Of a stretch of DNA of 64,000 nt, positions 38,161 through 46,742 are shown one piece after another (position 1 is the first letter of the stretch; each line of letters starts with the position of its first letter). Source of the stretch: CAIKNB01 sp041658705 (GTDB taxonomy: Bacteria > Patescibacteriota > Patescibacteriia > 2-12-FULL-60-25); the NCBI GenBank assembly GCA_041658705.1, contig JBAZZT010000008.1, positions 1 through 64,000 of the forward strand, given 5' to 3'. The notes beneath the pieces are model-generated. The model was given only the letters and a program-made list of their open reading frames with translations. It was not told the DNA's origin and did not search any database. Both the position numbers and the translations under genes were made by a program.

Positions 38161-41100
38161 GCCAGAACAACCAACACGAAAAATCCGCCGAAGAATTGGA
38201 CGAACTGCTGCGCCGGGGCGCAGAAGAGTGTAATCAACGCGAGCTCAAGCCGTTTTTACAGACAGCTAGGGCCATCGAGCGCCAAGCCCGCGCCAGCGAC
38301 GGAAAACTTGATTCTAAAGTCGCCTTAAAGCAGCGCTCTGAACTCATTTCTATGGCGGATAAAATTAAGAAATCGGATGTCGAAGTTCGAGATTCGAATA
38401 TCGATTCACCACATTCGACATTCGACATTCGACATTCCAGCTTCCTCACTCGTCCTTGGTACGTCTGGGCGGGCGGCTTGGCGACCGTCGCCGCGGTTTT
38501 GGTCGTGGCGGTAGTGCTTACGCATCCCGGCAGCGCACCGCGTCTGACCGGCCTGTTCGCGAACCGCGCAGAACAAGTCAGTCGGCTTTTGATACCCGAA
38601 GCGAACGCGGCGGATGCTTTTACTTTTGCCGCGGAAAAGCGCGGAGCCGATGGCGTGGATACCACGACCTCCTTCATCGTCACGACCAAGCTCGCGTTGT
38701 CGGCCGACGACCTGAAGCAGCATCTTGATATCACGCCGGCTGATTCGACCGACGTGAACGTGGTCAAGCCCAAAGCCGTCACCGTCGCTGATTTGGGCGG
38801 CGGTAAATTCAAAGTCACTCCCGAGGAAGCGCTCACGCCGGGCAAGGTCTATCGCCTCCAAATCCCGGCTGCTATCGAACACGCGGACGGTTCCGTCACC
38901 AATAAAGACTTCACTTGGGCCGTGCAGACGCGCAACGTCTTCCGCGTCACCTCAAGCGTGCCCGCCGACCACGTGTCTTTCGTGCCCGTCAACACCGGCA
39001 TCGAATTCACTTTGAACCAGCAAAATTGGGAAGATCCCGCGCCGTATTTTTCCATCACCCCCGCGGCTGAAGGTCGCTTCGAGGCGCGCAACCGCTCGCT
39101 GACTTTCGTGCCCGCGAAACCTCTGGCCTACGGCCAATTGTACACGGTGACGCTCAAGCAGGGCCTCAAGCTCAAGGACAGCCAGACTGCGCTGGAGCAG
39201 GATGCCGTGGTGCGTTTCGAGACGCAGAGTGAAGCTCAATACAAAGCCCAAGTGGCCAAAGAGCAACCTAAGCCGGCGGTCACTCCGACTGACGAATATA
39301 ACCAAAGCGTGGTCGGCAAGGATGTGCTGATGCCGGTCTACTGGAACGATGACCAACTCAAACAAGTCGACGTCACGGGTTACCAGTTGAGCCGCGATCA
39401 AGCCAAGACCTTCCTCGAGGAGCGCGGCAAAGTGCCGGATTACGCGGTCGAGACCAAGCGTCGCGTCTCGAATTACGCCAAGTACGCCAACCAAAAAACC
39501 TGGAGCCTCAAAGGCAATTTGGAGAAGAGTACCTATTACGGATATAACCTGCGTCTGCCTAACACGATCGGCGCCGGAGATTATCTGGTGCGCATCGAGA
39601 CCAAGGGCGCGGAACCGACTTGGACTTTCCTCGAGGTCACGCGCGTCTTAACCTATTCGGTCGCGGACAAGAACACGCTGCTCGTCTGGGCCATGAACGT
39701 CGAGACCAACCGTCCGTTGGGCGACATCGCCGTGGCCATCGGTTCGACCCAAGTACGCACGGGGGCTGATGGCGTCGCGCGTTTGCCCGTGCCAGCGGTC
39801 TTGACCGCCACGGATACTGAAGCCGGCACCGGCGCAGTCCTGACTTTGGGCGAAGGAACGTTGTCATCGGTTCTGTGGCTGCCCAAAGGTTCGAATTATT
39901 ATTACGGCGGATACGGGCAGATGAGCGAAGACGATGCCACGCTGGCCTACCTATATAACGATCGTCCGCTGTATCGCACCAACGACAAGTTGTTTGCCTA
40001 CGGTCTCATCCGCGACCGCGACAATGGCGCGACGCCAAACGACGTCACGCTCGAGCTGGTCAAATCAAGCTATTATTGGGATTATTTTTCCGGCGAACAA
40101 AAAGTCTATGCGCGCAGCTCGGTGCAACCGGATGAAAAAGGTTTTTATCGCTCCGAGATGGAGTGGTCCAATCTCGCGCCCGGCTATTACTCGGTCTTGC
40201 TCAAGCGCGGTGCCAAGCGCGTGACTCTGCGCACCTTTGAGGTCCGCGATTTCGTGAAGCCTGCTTACACTTTAGATCTGACTTTCGACAAGCAGGAGGT
40301 CTTCGCGGGCGACACCGTCGTGGGTGAGGCGCGCGTCACCTTCTTCGACGGCACGCCGGTGGCTGATATGAAGCTTGACCTATCCGCGTCATCTTTGGGC
40401 GTGCATCAAACCATCGCTACCGACTCCGACGGACGCGCGACCTTCAGCTTCAAGACCCAAAAATGGGATTGCACGGAAAACTACTCGGGTCAAGATTGGT
40501 TCTACTGCGCTTCCACGCAAAACGTGTACGTCTCGGTCGCGCCGTCTGACGGCGAAGAAGCGCAAATCAGCGCGGCAGACAGCATCACGGTGTGGCGCTC
40601 GCATGTCTCGCTCGAGTCTTACGTCAACACCGAAGGCGACAAAACGCACTTCGACTTCCAGGCGCGGCGGGTCGATTTGAGCCATCCCGAGTACGTGGAT
40701 TCCGATACGGTGTTGGCCGAACCGGTGCGCGGCGGCAAGATCACGGGCCGCATCATCGAGCGGACGTGGAAGCAAATCCAGACCGGCACCAACTACAATT
40801 ATCAGACCAAACTGACTTATCCCGTGTATAAATACGAGCTTGAGACCCGTGAGGTGGGCAAGATCGACGTGACCACGGATGGGGCAGGCAAAGCCAGCTT
40901 CGACTTCAAAGTCCCGAGCAGCACCGCGAGCTACCAGGCCATCACGTCGCTCAAAGACGAAAACAGCGTGGATGATTTCGCGGTCAACTACTTCGCCTAC
41001 AACTCCTATCGCCGTATCTCGAACGATTATATGGCGCCGCCGGACTCGACGGGTTACGTCGATAACAGCATCTACTTCCAACCTCCAATGAGCGAGCAGG

Positions 41101-43544
41101 AACGCTCTGGCTATAAAGTCGGCGAAAAGGTGAAGCTCGCGTTCTACCAAGGCAAGAATGAATTGCGCCCCGCGGAAACGCCCATCTTCCTGTATGTGAA
41201 GAGTCAGCGCGGCTTGAAAGACGCCGTAGTGAGCGACAAGCCGACCTTTGAATTCGACTTCGCACAAGAACTCATCCCCAACGTGACCATCCGCGGTGTG
41301 TTGTTCCGCGATGGAGGATTCTATCCGCGCAATTATTCCGCCGGCATAGACACGGCACAGCGTGAACTCAACATAACCGTCACGCCGGACAAGACCTCGT
41401 ACGCCCCGGGCGGCAAAGCCGTGTTCCATGTCTCGCTCAAGACCAAGGAAGGCCAAGCGGCCGGAGGCGCGCGCGTCGCGCTGGGTCTGGTCGACGAAGC
41501 GCTGTACGCCGCGGGCAATGAATGGATGACCGGCGACCCGAATCCGCTGGCTTCGCTTTACGCTTGGGTGGATGATGGCATCATCTTGGAGAACGCTTCG
41601 CGCAATCCCGAAGGGAATAATGATATGGGTTTCGGTGGAGCTGAACGCGGCGGGGGAGGCGGCGAGCAAGTGCGGCGCAACTTCAAGGACACAGCCGCTT
41701 TTCAGACGTTTACCGCCGATGCGCAGGGTCAAGCCGATATCACAGTCGATCTGCCGGATAACATCACGAGTTGGCGCGCCAATCTGGTCGCCATCACGCC
41801 GGACTTGTACGCCGGACAGTCGCGCCTCAACGTCAAAGTCACCAAGCCGCTTTTCGTGGATGCGGTCGTCCCGTCTCCCGTGCTCGTCGCCGACAAGCCG
41901 GTCTTGAAACTCCGTGCTTTCGGCATCGCCTTCAAGGGTCACGAACCGGTGAGCTTCAGCGTGGATGCGCCGAGCCTCGGCCTGCTGAACGAAAAAGTCG
42001 AAGGCAAAGCCTATGAGCCGTCGTATATAAACGTGAAGACGCTGACTCCGGGCGAGCACACTTTGGTGCTGCGCGTGACGTCGTCCAAAGGCACGGATGC
42101 CATGGAAAAGAAGATCACTGTATTGGAATCGCGTTTTGCCAAAGACGAGAAAGTGGAAGTCGAGTTGGGTCCCGGAGCGACTTTGCCTTCGCTCGGCAAC
42201 TCGCGCGAAATCGACCTCTCCTTCCTGCCTAAATCCCGCGTCCAGTACCTGGGTAATGTGTATCGCTTGAGCTATGCCTGGTCCGATCGTTTGGAGGCGT
42301 TGTATGCCAAGCAACTGGCGCGCAAGCTCCTGACCGAACAATTCAATCGCAAGCTCGAAGGCAGCGACGAATCCTTGCTGCGCTTCCAGAAGCCGAGCGG
42401 CGGCCTGTCTATCCTGCCTTACAGCTCGGAGGATCCGGAACTCACGGCCAAGATCGCGACCATCGACGCGACGCCTTTCGACCGCGTCGCCATGCAGGGC
42501 TACTTCACCGACATCCTGCAGAAAAAAGACGTGAGCCGCGAAGAGCAGCTGCGCGCTTTGTCCGGTCTGGCCGGTCTCGGTGCGCCCGTGCTGCAGCAAT
42601 TGCAGGACATGTCGGCTCTCAAGGATCTGAATTGGCATGAGAAGCTCGCGGTCATGCGCGGCTTGAACGCTTTGGGCGACCAGTCCGGCGCGCGCAACAT
42701 GCTGGATGAACTGCTCAAGACAAGCGAAGAGCACGATGGCCTCATGTCGGTCCGCGTCGCCGACGACAAACGATCGAACTACGAAGCCACGTCAGAGGCC
42801 GCGGTGGTGGCGGCGGAACTCGTGCATCCGAGCGCGTCCAAACTCGCCGCTTGGTTGGCCGCGAACTGGGCCGCGGATGTCTTCCCGGCTTTGGATAAGA
42901 TCGCGTATCTGCGTCAAGTCGTGCCCGCGGCTTCGGCTCGGGAGGTCACGATCGGTTATGTGCTGGGCGGGCAAGACAAGACCGTCACCCTCAAGGACGG
43001 TTGGGGCGAAAGCGTAAAGATCACCGCCGCCGAGGCCAAGGATTTCCGCATCACCAAAGTGGATGGACCGGCGGTCGGCGTGTTCACGCGGCTGGCTTCC
43101 GGTATGCCGCAATCGAACGCCGAACTTTCAGTGGAGCGCCATTATGAGAACGCGGACAAAAAGACCACGACTGAATTCAGCGAAAACCAAGCGGTTTACG
43201 TCAAACTTAAAGTGGCTTGGAAGGCCACTGCGCAGAGCGGTTGCTACACCTTGCGTGATCATCTCCCGGCCAACTTGGCACCGCTCGTGGATGTGTGGTG
43301 GAGCGGCAGTTGGGATCAAAATCAGTCTCTGTGGTATCCGTCAGACGTGGGTGATGGAGCCGTGTCGTTCATCGTGTGCAATCCTTCGTGGCCGACTTCC
43401 AAGTCAGACAACATGCGCGAGGTGACATATAAAGCCCGCGTGATTTCCCGCGGCACGTACTTGGCCGAGCCCGCGATCATGCAAAGCAACGAGACGCCTT
43501 CCTACGCCGCGTTGAGCAAGCCGGAGACAGTCACGGTGAAATGA
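38157..43544 (+). CDS. Anti-sigma-like N-terminus fused to alpha-2-macroglobulin-like ectodomain
   Basis: 1795 aa. Residues 1-75 are cytoplasmic, charged and helical (EELDELLRRGAEECNQRELK), where an anti-sigma domain is expected. A repeat-like linker (about 80-97, DSNIDSPHSTFDIRHSS) precedes one membrane helix (about 101-122). Outside come Big-like/MG domains (VFRVTSSVPADHVSFVPVNT), MG2-like strands (VADKNTLLVWAMNVETN), and the family core at about 1173-1265 (VRRNFKDTAAFQTF, LPDNITSWRANLVAIT). A helical thioester-type domain follows (about 1360-1620), then a terminal beta domain. The GCxEQ thioester is absent: LSYAWSDRLEALYAKQ occupies that place. A2M proteins sense or trap proteases, and bacterial forms protect the envelope. 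The fusion and ATGA overlap suggest it controls the sigma factor directly. Confidence 0.8.
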   Translation: MSQNNQHEKSAEELDELLRRGAEECNQRELKPFLQTARAIERQARASDGKLDSKVALKQRSELISMADKIKKSDVEVRDSNIDSPHSTFDIRHSSFLTRPWYVWAGGLATVAAVLVVAVVLTHPGSAPRLTGLFANRAEQVSRLLIPEANAADAFTFAAEKRGADGVDTTTSFIVTTKLALSADDLKQHLDITPADSTDVNVVKPKAVTVADLGGGKFKVTPEEALTPGKVYRLQIPAAIEHADGSVTNKDFTWAVQTRNVFRVTSSVPADHVSFVPVNTGIEFTLNQQNWEDPAPYFSITPAAEGRFEARNRSLTFVPAKPLAYGQLYTVTLKQGLKLKDSQTALEQDAVVRFETQSEAQYKAQVAKEQPKPAVTPTDEYNQSVVGKDVLMPVYWNDDQLKQVDVTGYQLSRDQAKTFLEERGKVPDYAVETKRRVSNYAKYANQKTWSLKGNLEKSTYYGYNLRLPNTIGAGDYLVRIETKGAEPTWTFLEVTRVLTYSVADKNTLLVWAMNVETNRPLGDIAVAIGSTQVRTGADGVARLPVPAVLTATDTEAGTGAVLTLGEGTLSSVLWLPKGSNYYYGGYGQMSEDDATLAYLYNDRPLYRTNDKLFAYGLIRDRDNGATPNDVTLELVKSSYYWDYFSGEQKVYARSSVQPDEKGFYRSEMEWSNLAPGYYSVLLKRGAKRVTLRTFEVRDFVKPAYTLDLTFDKQEVFAGDTVVGEARVTFFDGTPVADMKLDLSASSLGVHQTIATDSDGRATFSFKTQKWDCTENYSGQDWFYCASTQNVYVSVAPSDGEEAQISAADSITVWRSHVSLESYVNTEGDKTHFDFQARRVDLSHPEYVDSDTVLAEPVRGGKITGRIIERTWKQIQTGTNYNYQTKLTYPVYKYELETREVGKIDVTTDGAGKASFDFKVPSSTASYQAITSLKDENSVDDFAVNYFAYNSYRRISNDYMAPPDSTGYVDNSIYFQPPMSEQERSGYKVGEKVKLAFYQGKNELRPAETPIFLYVKSQRGLKDAVVSDKPTFEFDFAQELIPNVTIRGVLFRDGGFYPRNYSAGIDTAQRELNITVTPDKTSYAPGGKAVFHVSLKTKEGQAAGGARVALGLVDEALYAAGNEWMTGDPNPLASLYAWVDDGIILENASRNPEGNNDMGFGGAERGGGGGEQVRRNFKDTAAFQTFTADAQGQADITVDLPDNITSWRANLVAITPDLYAGQSRLNVKVTKPLFVDAVVPSPVLVADKPVLKLRAFGIAFKGHEPVSFSVDAPSLGLLNEKVEGKAYEPSYINVKTLTPGEHTLVLRVTSSKGTDAMEKKITVLESRFAKDEKVEVELGPGATLPSLGNSREIDLSFLPKSRVQYLGNVYRLSYAWSDRLEALYAKQLARKLLTEQFNRKLEGSDESLLRFQKPSGGLSILPYSSEDPELTAKIATIDATPFDRVAMQGYFTDILQKKDVSREEQLRALSGLAGLGAPVLQQLQDMSALKDLNWHEKLAVMRGLNALGDQSGARNMLDELLKTSEEHDGLMSVRVADDKRSNYEATSEAAVVAAELVHPSASKLAAWLAANWAADVFPALDKIAYLRQVVPAASAREVTIGYVLGGQDKTVTLKDGWGESVKITAAEAKDFRITKVDGPAVGVFTRLASGMPQSNAELSVERHYENADKKTTTEFSENQAVYVKLKVAWKATAQSGCYTLRDHLPANLAPLVDVWWSGSWDQNQSLWYPSDVGDGAVSFIVCNPSWPTSKSDNMREVTYKARVISRGTYLAEPAIMQSNETPSYAALSKPETVTVK

Positions 43545-43552
43545 AGCTAGAC

Positions 43553-43594
43553 GGTAGGGGCGCATGCCATGCGCCCTGCCGGTAGACGGTAGCC
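43553..43594. repeat. Family C-like palindrome with GGTAG words
   Basis: GGTAGGGGCGCATGCCATGC followed by GCCCTGCCGGTAG: arms GGGGCGCATG / CATGCGCCC around a central CC. It occupies the 57 bp between the macroglobulin and MEMO genes. Confidence 0.6.
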
Positions 43595-43601
43595 AGACAA
43601 A

Positions 43602-44561
43602 ATGAAGAAAAAGTATTTCATCCCGTTGATTGCAGCGGCGACCCTCGCGGTCGCCGCTTTGGGCTTGGCGGTTGCCTACACATCGCATTCACCAAACTTT
43701 GTGCCTATAGACACAAAGTTTGGTACGGGAGAAAACGGAAAATCGGATGGAAGAGTCCCTTCGATCGATTCTCCGGTCCTTCGATCTATCGATACGACTA
43801 TGTTCGTCAGCTCTCGAGTTTTAGATTCGACCGTGTCGGTAAAGGAAAAAGAATTTCAAGGCAAAGCTATCGCCGGAGTCGTGAATCATCATCTGTTGGC
43901 GCCGGACTTGGTCGCGCGCTTCTGGAAATCGCTTAAAGCCGCGAGACCGGACATCAACCGCATCATCATCCTTTCACCTGATCATTTTTCGGCCGGGCGG
44001 GGAGAGATTTCCGTCACTGACCGTCCTTACGCGACACCTTTCGGTCCGATGGAAACGGACGAAACCTTCGTCAAAAGCGTCCTGGACCAAGGTGCGACGA
44101 CGCTCGAGGACGGAAGCATGTTCGAATACGAACACGGCGTGGGCGCGCTTGTTCCTTTCGCTAAACGCGAATTTCCTGACGCGCAAATCGTACCCATCGC
44201 CATGCGCAACTCGCTCAACGGTTCTTCCGCGATTGAATTCGGCAAGAGTTTGGCGCGCATGGCGGATGACAAGACCGTCCTGGTCGTCTCATCCGACATG
44301 AGCCATTACCTGACCGAAACGCAAGCCTTTAAAAACGATGAGACGACGTTAAAGCAGCTGGAAGACCTGAAGACTGATTTTTTCCGCCGGGGGAGCGATG
44401 ATTTTTTAGACAACCGCGTCGGCATGCTGGCGCTTTCGGGATTTTTGCAAGAAAAGAAAATCCAACCTTCATTCCAACTCATGGATCATAGCATCTCGTC
44501 GCGCTACGGCGGCTCGCCCGCTTACACTACGAGCTATATCACGGGTTTTTGGATAAAATAA
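43602..44561 (+). CDS. Exported MEMO-like (AmmeMemoRadiSam protein B) protein
   Basis: 319 aa. Signal anchor (about 6-27), a 50-residue unstructured spacer, then a MEMO-type alpha/beta domain: AGVVNHHLLAPDLVARFW, IIILSPDHFSAG, VVSSDMSHYLT and GSPAYTTSYITGFW. These are the segments that line the presumed metal site in MEMO proteins (His, Asp, Cys-type ligands), which are related to class III extradiol dioxygenases. The family is usually cytoplasmic and its reaction unclear, so an exported form is notable. 57 bp after the macroglobulin gene and in the same direction, so it may be part of the sigma-controlled operon. Confidence 0.8.
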   Translation: MKKKYFIPLIAAATLAVAALGLAVAYTSHSPNFVPIDTKFGTGENGKSDGRVPSIDSPVLRSIDTTMFVSSRVLDSTVSVKEKEFQGKAIAGVVNHHLLAPDLVARFWKSLKAARPDINRIIILSPDHFSAGRGEISVTDRPYATPFGPMETDETFVKSVLDQGATTLEDGSMFEYEHGVGALVPFAKREFPDAQIVPIAMRNSLNGSSAIEFGKSLARMADDKTVLVVSSDMSHYLTETQAFKNDETTLKQLEDLKTDFFRRGSDDFLDNRVGMLALSGFLQEKKIQPSFQLMDHSISSRYGGSPAYTTSYITGFWIK

Positions 44562-44578
44562 AATTCACTTAAAAGCGA

Positions 44579-44600
44579 ACACGACCCGGGCGGGTCGTGT
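44579..44600 (-). terminator. Terminator of the 75-aa gene
   Basis: ACACGACCCG/CGGGTCGTGT with a 2-nt gap, then on the minus strand TTCGCTTTTAAG. The symmetrical stem may also stop the plus-strand MEMO transcript. Confidence 0.75.
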
Positions 44601-44698
44601 GAGGAGCGAAATCATCTGGGGTCGATGAGCTCGTAGGTGTCTAGCGTCGACGTCCGATCGACTCTGCGACAGCTCAAGCCGAGGGCGGCGCTGACGAT

Positions 44699-44926
44699 CT
44701 ACAGGACATTCGAAGTCAAAGTTCGGCTTGTACTCGGATCGTACCACAGCCCCAACTGCTTCTCGCGATTCAGGAAGGCTTCGAGCTCTTCGACCTGTTC
44801 GAGTTGGAACTCGAGTGCGCCATGCTCGCGGGAAATGAACTCGATGGTATTTTCGAGGCGACCGAGGATAGCCAGGTCGCCACACTTCAACGCCGTACGT
44901 CTTCCTTTGGAATCTTTCAGGTACAT
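44699..44926 (-). CDS. Unrecognised 75-aa protein
   Basis: Small acidic helical protein (EFISREHGALEFQLEQVEEL, EAFLNREKQLGLWYD). AGGAGA 8 nt before the ATG at 44926 picks this start over 44968. The stop is about 100 nt before the terminator at 44579. No domain recognised. Confidence 0.6.
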   Translation of the reverse strand: MYLKDSKGRRTALKCGDLAILGRLENTIEFISREHGALEFQLEQVEELEAFLNREKQLGLWYDPSTSRTLTSNVL

Positions 44927-45014
44927 TTTTCGACTCTCCTTTTTTCTGGAACCCGAAATTTTTATCAAAAAACCGCCGGGGAGTCAATCCCCGGCAGCTT
45001 CATTTTCTTTTTTG

Positions 45015-45145
45015 TCATTCCTGCGAAAGCAGGAATCCAGACCTCGGAGACATCGAGATTTTAATGGTCTGGATCCCCCGCTTTCGCGGAGGATGACAGG
45101 GGGGGAGAAACGGAGGATGACAGGGGGGGAAGGCGGAGGATGACA
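45015..45145. repeat. Family B element with tandem CGGAGGATGACAG units
   Basis: GTCATTCCTGCGAAAGCAGG and AATCCAGACC, mirrored by GGTCTGGATCCCCCGC and GAGGATGAC. Then three CGGAGGATGACAG words separated by runs of G (7-9). Same design as 35429-35563. Confidence 0.8.
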
Positions 45146-45156
45146 GAAGATATGTT

Positions 45157-45567
45157 CTATTCGAACAGCGCCTTCAGGATCTCCACCAGCCCTTGGTGTG
45201 CCAGGTCTTTGTGGATTTTCCTGCCTATCAGCGGCTTTACGTCGTTGGCCAATTCTTGATCGAGCGCATGCTCGACTTCCGCCGGCATGACCAGATGGAT
45301 TTGCGCGATTTCGTGCTTGCGTGAAATCTCCGCGAGATGCGCAGCCAATGACCTCACGAAATGCTTGAAGCGTTCCGTGTCTTTCATCTCCGACTCTGGC
45401 GAGTAGTTGGTGGCTTCGTTATCGGAAGACCTCTCCGTGGGCGCGGCCAGGCCCTCTAGCTCTTCAATCGAATCACCACCGGCGAGATAGATCTTGGCTT
45501 CGAACCTGTCGGCCGTCACGACTAAAGTCGGCTTGGAAAAATGCTGCAATCCTTCTGGTATTTGCAT
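45157..45567 (-). CDS. Host-attachment-like (baeRF-type) protein
   Basis: 136 aa. The middle and C-terminus (RFKHFVRSLAAHLAEISRKH, IHLVMPAEVEHALDQELAND, HKDLAHQGLVEILKAL) match the pattern of the AtsA/Host_attach family, bacterial relatives of the eRF1 domain 2 fold. The original name reflects plant-associated bacteria. The molecular role is not established, and a link to ribosome or RNA metabolism has been proposed for the fold. It ends 6 bp before gpsA's 3' region on the same strand, so its transcript probably starts inside or upstream of gpsA. Confidence 0.7.
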   Translation of the reverse strand: MQIPEGLQHFSKPTLVVTADRFEAKIYLAGGDSIEELEGLAAPTERSSDNEATNYSPESEMKDTERFKHFVRSLAAHLAEISRKHEIAQIHLVMPAEVEHALDQELANDVKPLIGRKIHKDLAHQGLVEILKALFE

Positions 45568-45573
45568 AGCGAA

Positions 45574-46569
45574 TCATTCTAGAGTTAATTGTTTCAGGAA
45601 TTTTATCAGCGGACGTTCAAAATGCAAGCGCGATTTGATACAGGCCTCGACCGTCTCGAGCAGCGGCACTCGGATCTTCTTTTTGGCGGCCAGGCGCAGG
45701 GCGATGCTGACCGTGGCGATGCCTTCGACGGTGGTGAGTCCCAGCTGCTTGGGTTCGTTGACGCGTGCGCCGACCAAAAGTTCGCCGTACGTCCGATTGC
45801 GGCTGTGCGCCGAGAGTCCGGTCACGAGCAAATCGCCCAAACCCGCCAGGGAGAATGCGGTTTCAGGCTTGGCGCCGACCGCTTTGAGGATCGTGGCCAT
45901 CTCGTTCAAGGCCAGCGTCATGACCAACGCTTGCGTGTTCATGGGATATTTCAGACCTTGGCACAAACCCAGGGCGATGGCGTAAGAATTTTTGAGCGCC
46001 ATGGCATAACCCACGCCGACGATATCGCGTGACTGGCCGATCTTGAGCACTTCGCCTTGCAGGCTCCCGGACAAGACATCGAGCGCGGCGGGATTTTCTC
46101 CGGCCACGACCATAGCCGAAGGTTTGCCATGCGCGATTTCGTTGGCGATGGCCGGACCGCCGAGGAGACAGAAATTCTTGCGCAGACCCGGCGGCAATTT
46201 GGCGCGCGCCGTGAGCGATACTGGCGCGAGAGTCGTCTCATCCAAACCTTTGGTGATGCAGCCGACCGCCGTGTTCTTGCCGAGCAACGGCGTGACGCCT
46301 TGCATGACCTCGCCCAAAGCAAAACTCGGGATGGCCATGAAGACCGCTTCCGCCCCGGCCAGCGCTTCGGGCAGCCCGGCGACGGCTTTGATGTTGCGCG
46401 GCAAGGCGATGCCCTTGAGGTATTTGGTGTTCTCGCCTTTGGAATTGATGTCCTCGAACACTTCCGGTTCGATGCAGTAGATGTTGACCGGCCGGCGGTG
46501 AGCCGCCAGGACCAAGGCCAAAGCGGTGCCGATATTGCCTGCGCCGATGACGGCGAATGTTCGTGACAT
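45574..46569 (-). CDS. gpsA: Glycerol-3-phosphate dehydrogenase [NAD(P)+]
   Basis: 331 aa, full length. N-terminal Rossmann motif GAGNIGTALA, the substrate-side motif LLGGPAIANEIA, and the C-terminal helical domain with ALKNSYAIALGLCQGL and SLAGLGDLLVT. The enzyme reduces dihydroxyacetone phosphate to sn-glycerol-3-phosphate, the backbone of phospholipids. Its presence implies some capacity for lipid headgroup assembly, in keeping with the CDP-alcohol transferase at 25967. The frame opens at 46704, but the ATG at 46569 begins the Rossmann strand. A stretch of about 170 bp without genes separates it from the next gene. Confidence 0.95.
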   Translation of the reverse strand: MSRTFAVIGAGNIGTALALVLAAHRRPVNIYCIEPEVFEDINSKGENTKYLKGIALPRNIKAVAGLPEALAGAEAVFMAIPSFALGEVMQGVTPLLGKNTAVGCITKGLDETTLAPVSLTARAKLPPGLRKNFCLLGGPAIANEIAHGKPSAMVVAGENPAALDVLSGSLQGEVLKIGQSRDIVGVGYAMALKNSYAIALGLCQGLKYPMNTQALVMTLALNEMATILKAVGAKPETAFSLAGLGDLLVTGLSAHSRNRTYGELLVGARVNEPKQLGLTTVEGIATVSIALRLAAKKKIRVPLLETVEACIKSRLHFERPLIKFLKQLTLE

Positions 46570-46742
46570 ATCCGCCAGGATATCATGCGCTATCCTAGAG
46601 CGGAAAGAACCTACCTTGCTCGCATGATAAGAGTATAAAAGTGGTTTTTGCGATTTCCTCAAATCGTACCTATCGGACCATTTTGCGGAAATGCTTAAAT
46701 CCAACCCAACCTGTCATATTCATGTAATAATTCGTACCTTGC

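Noticed and set aside
40389..42734. 781-codon antisense frame within the macroglobulin gene
   Set aside because: Mirror of a GC-rich coding frame; no start signal and His/Arg-rich shadow composition.
44565..44987. 140-codon minus-strand frame
   Set aside because: Overlaps the better-supported 75-aa gene and its terminator; very Arg-rich.
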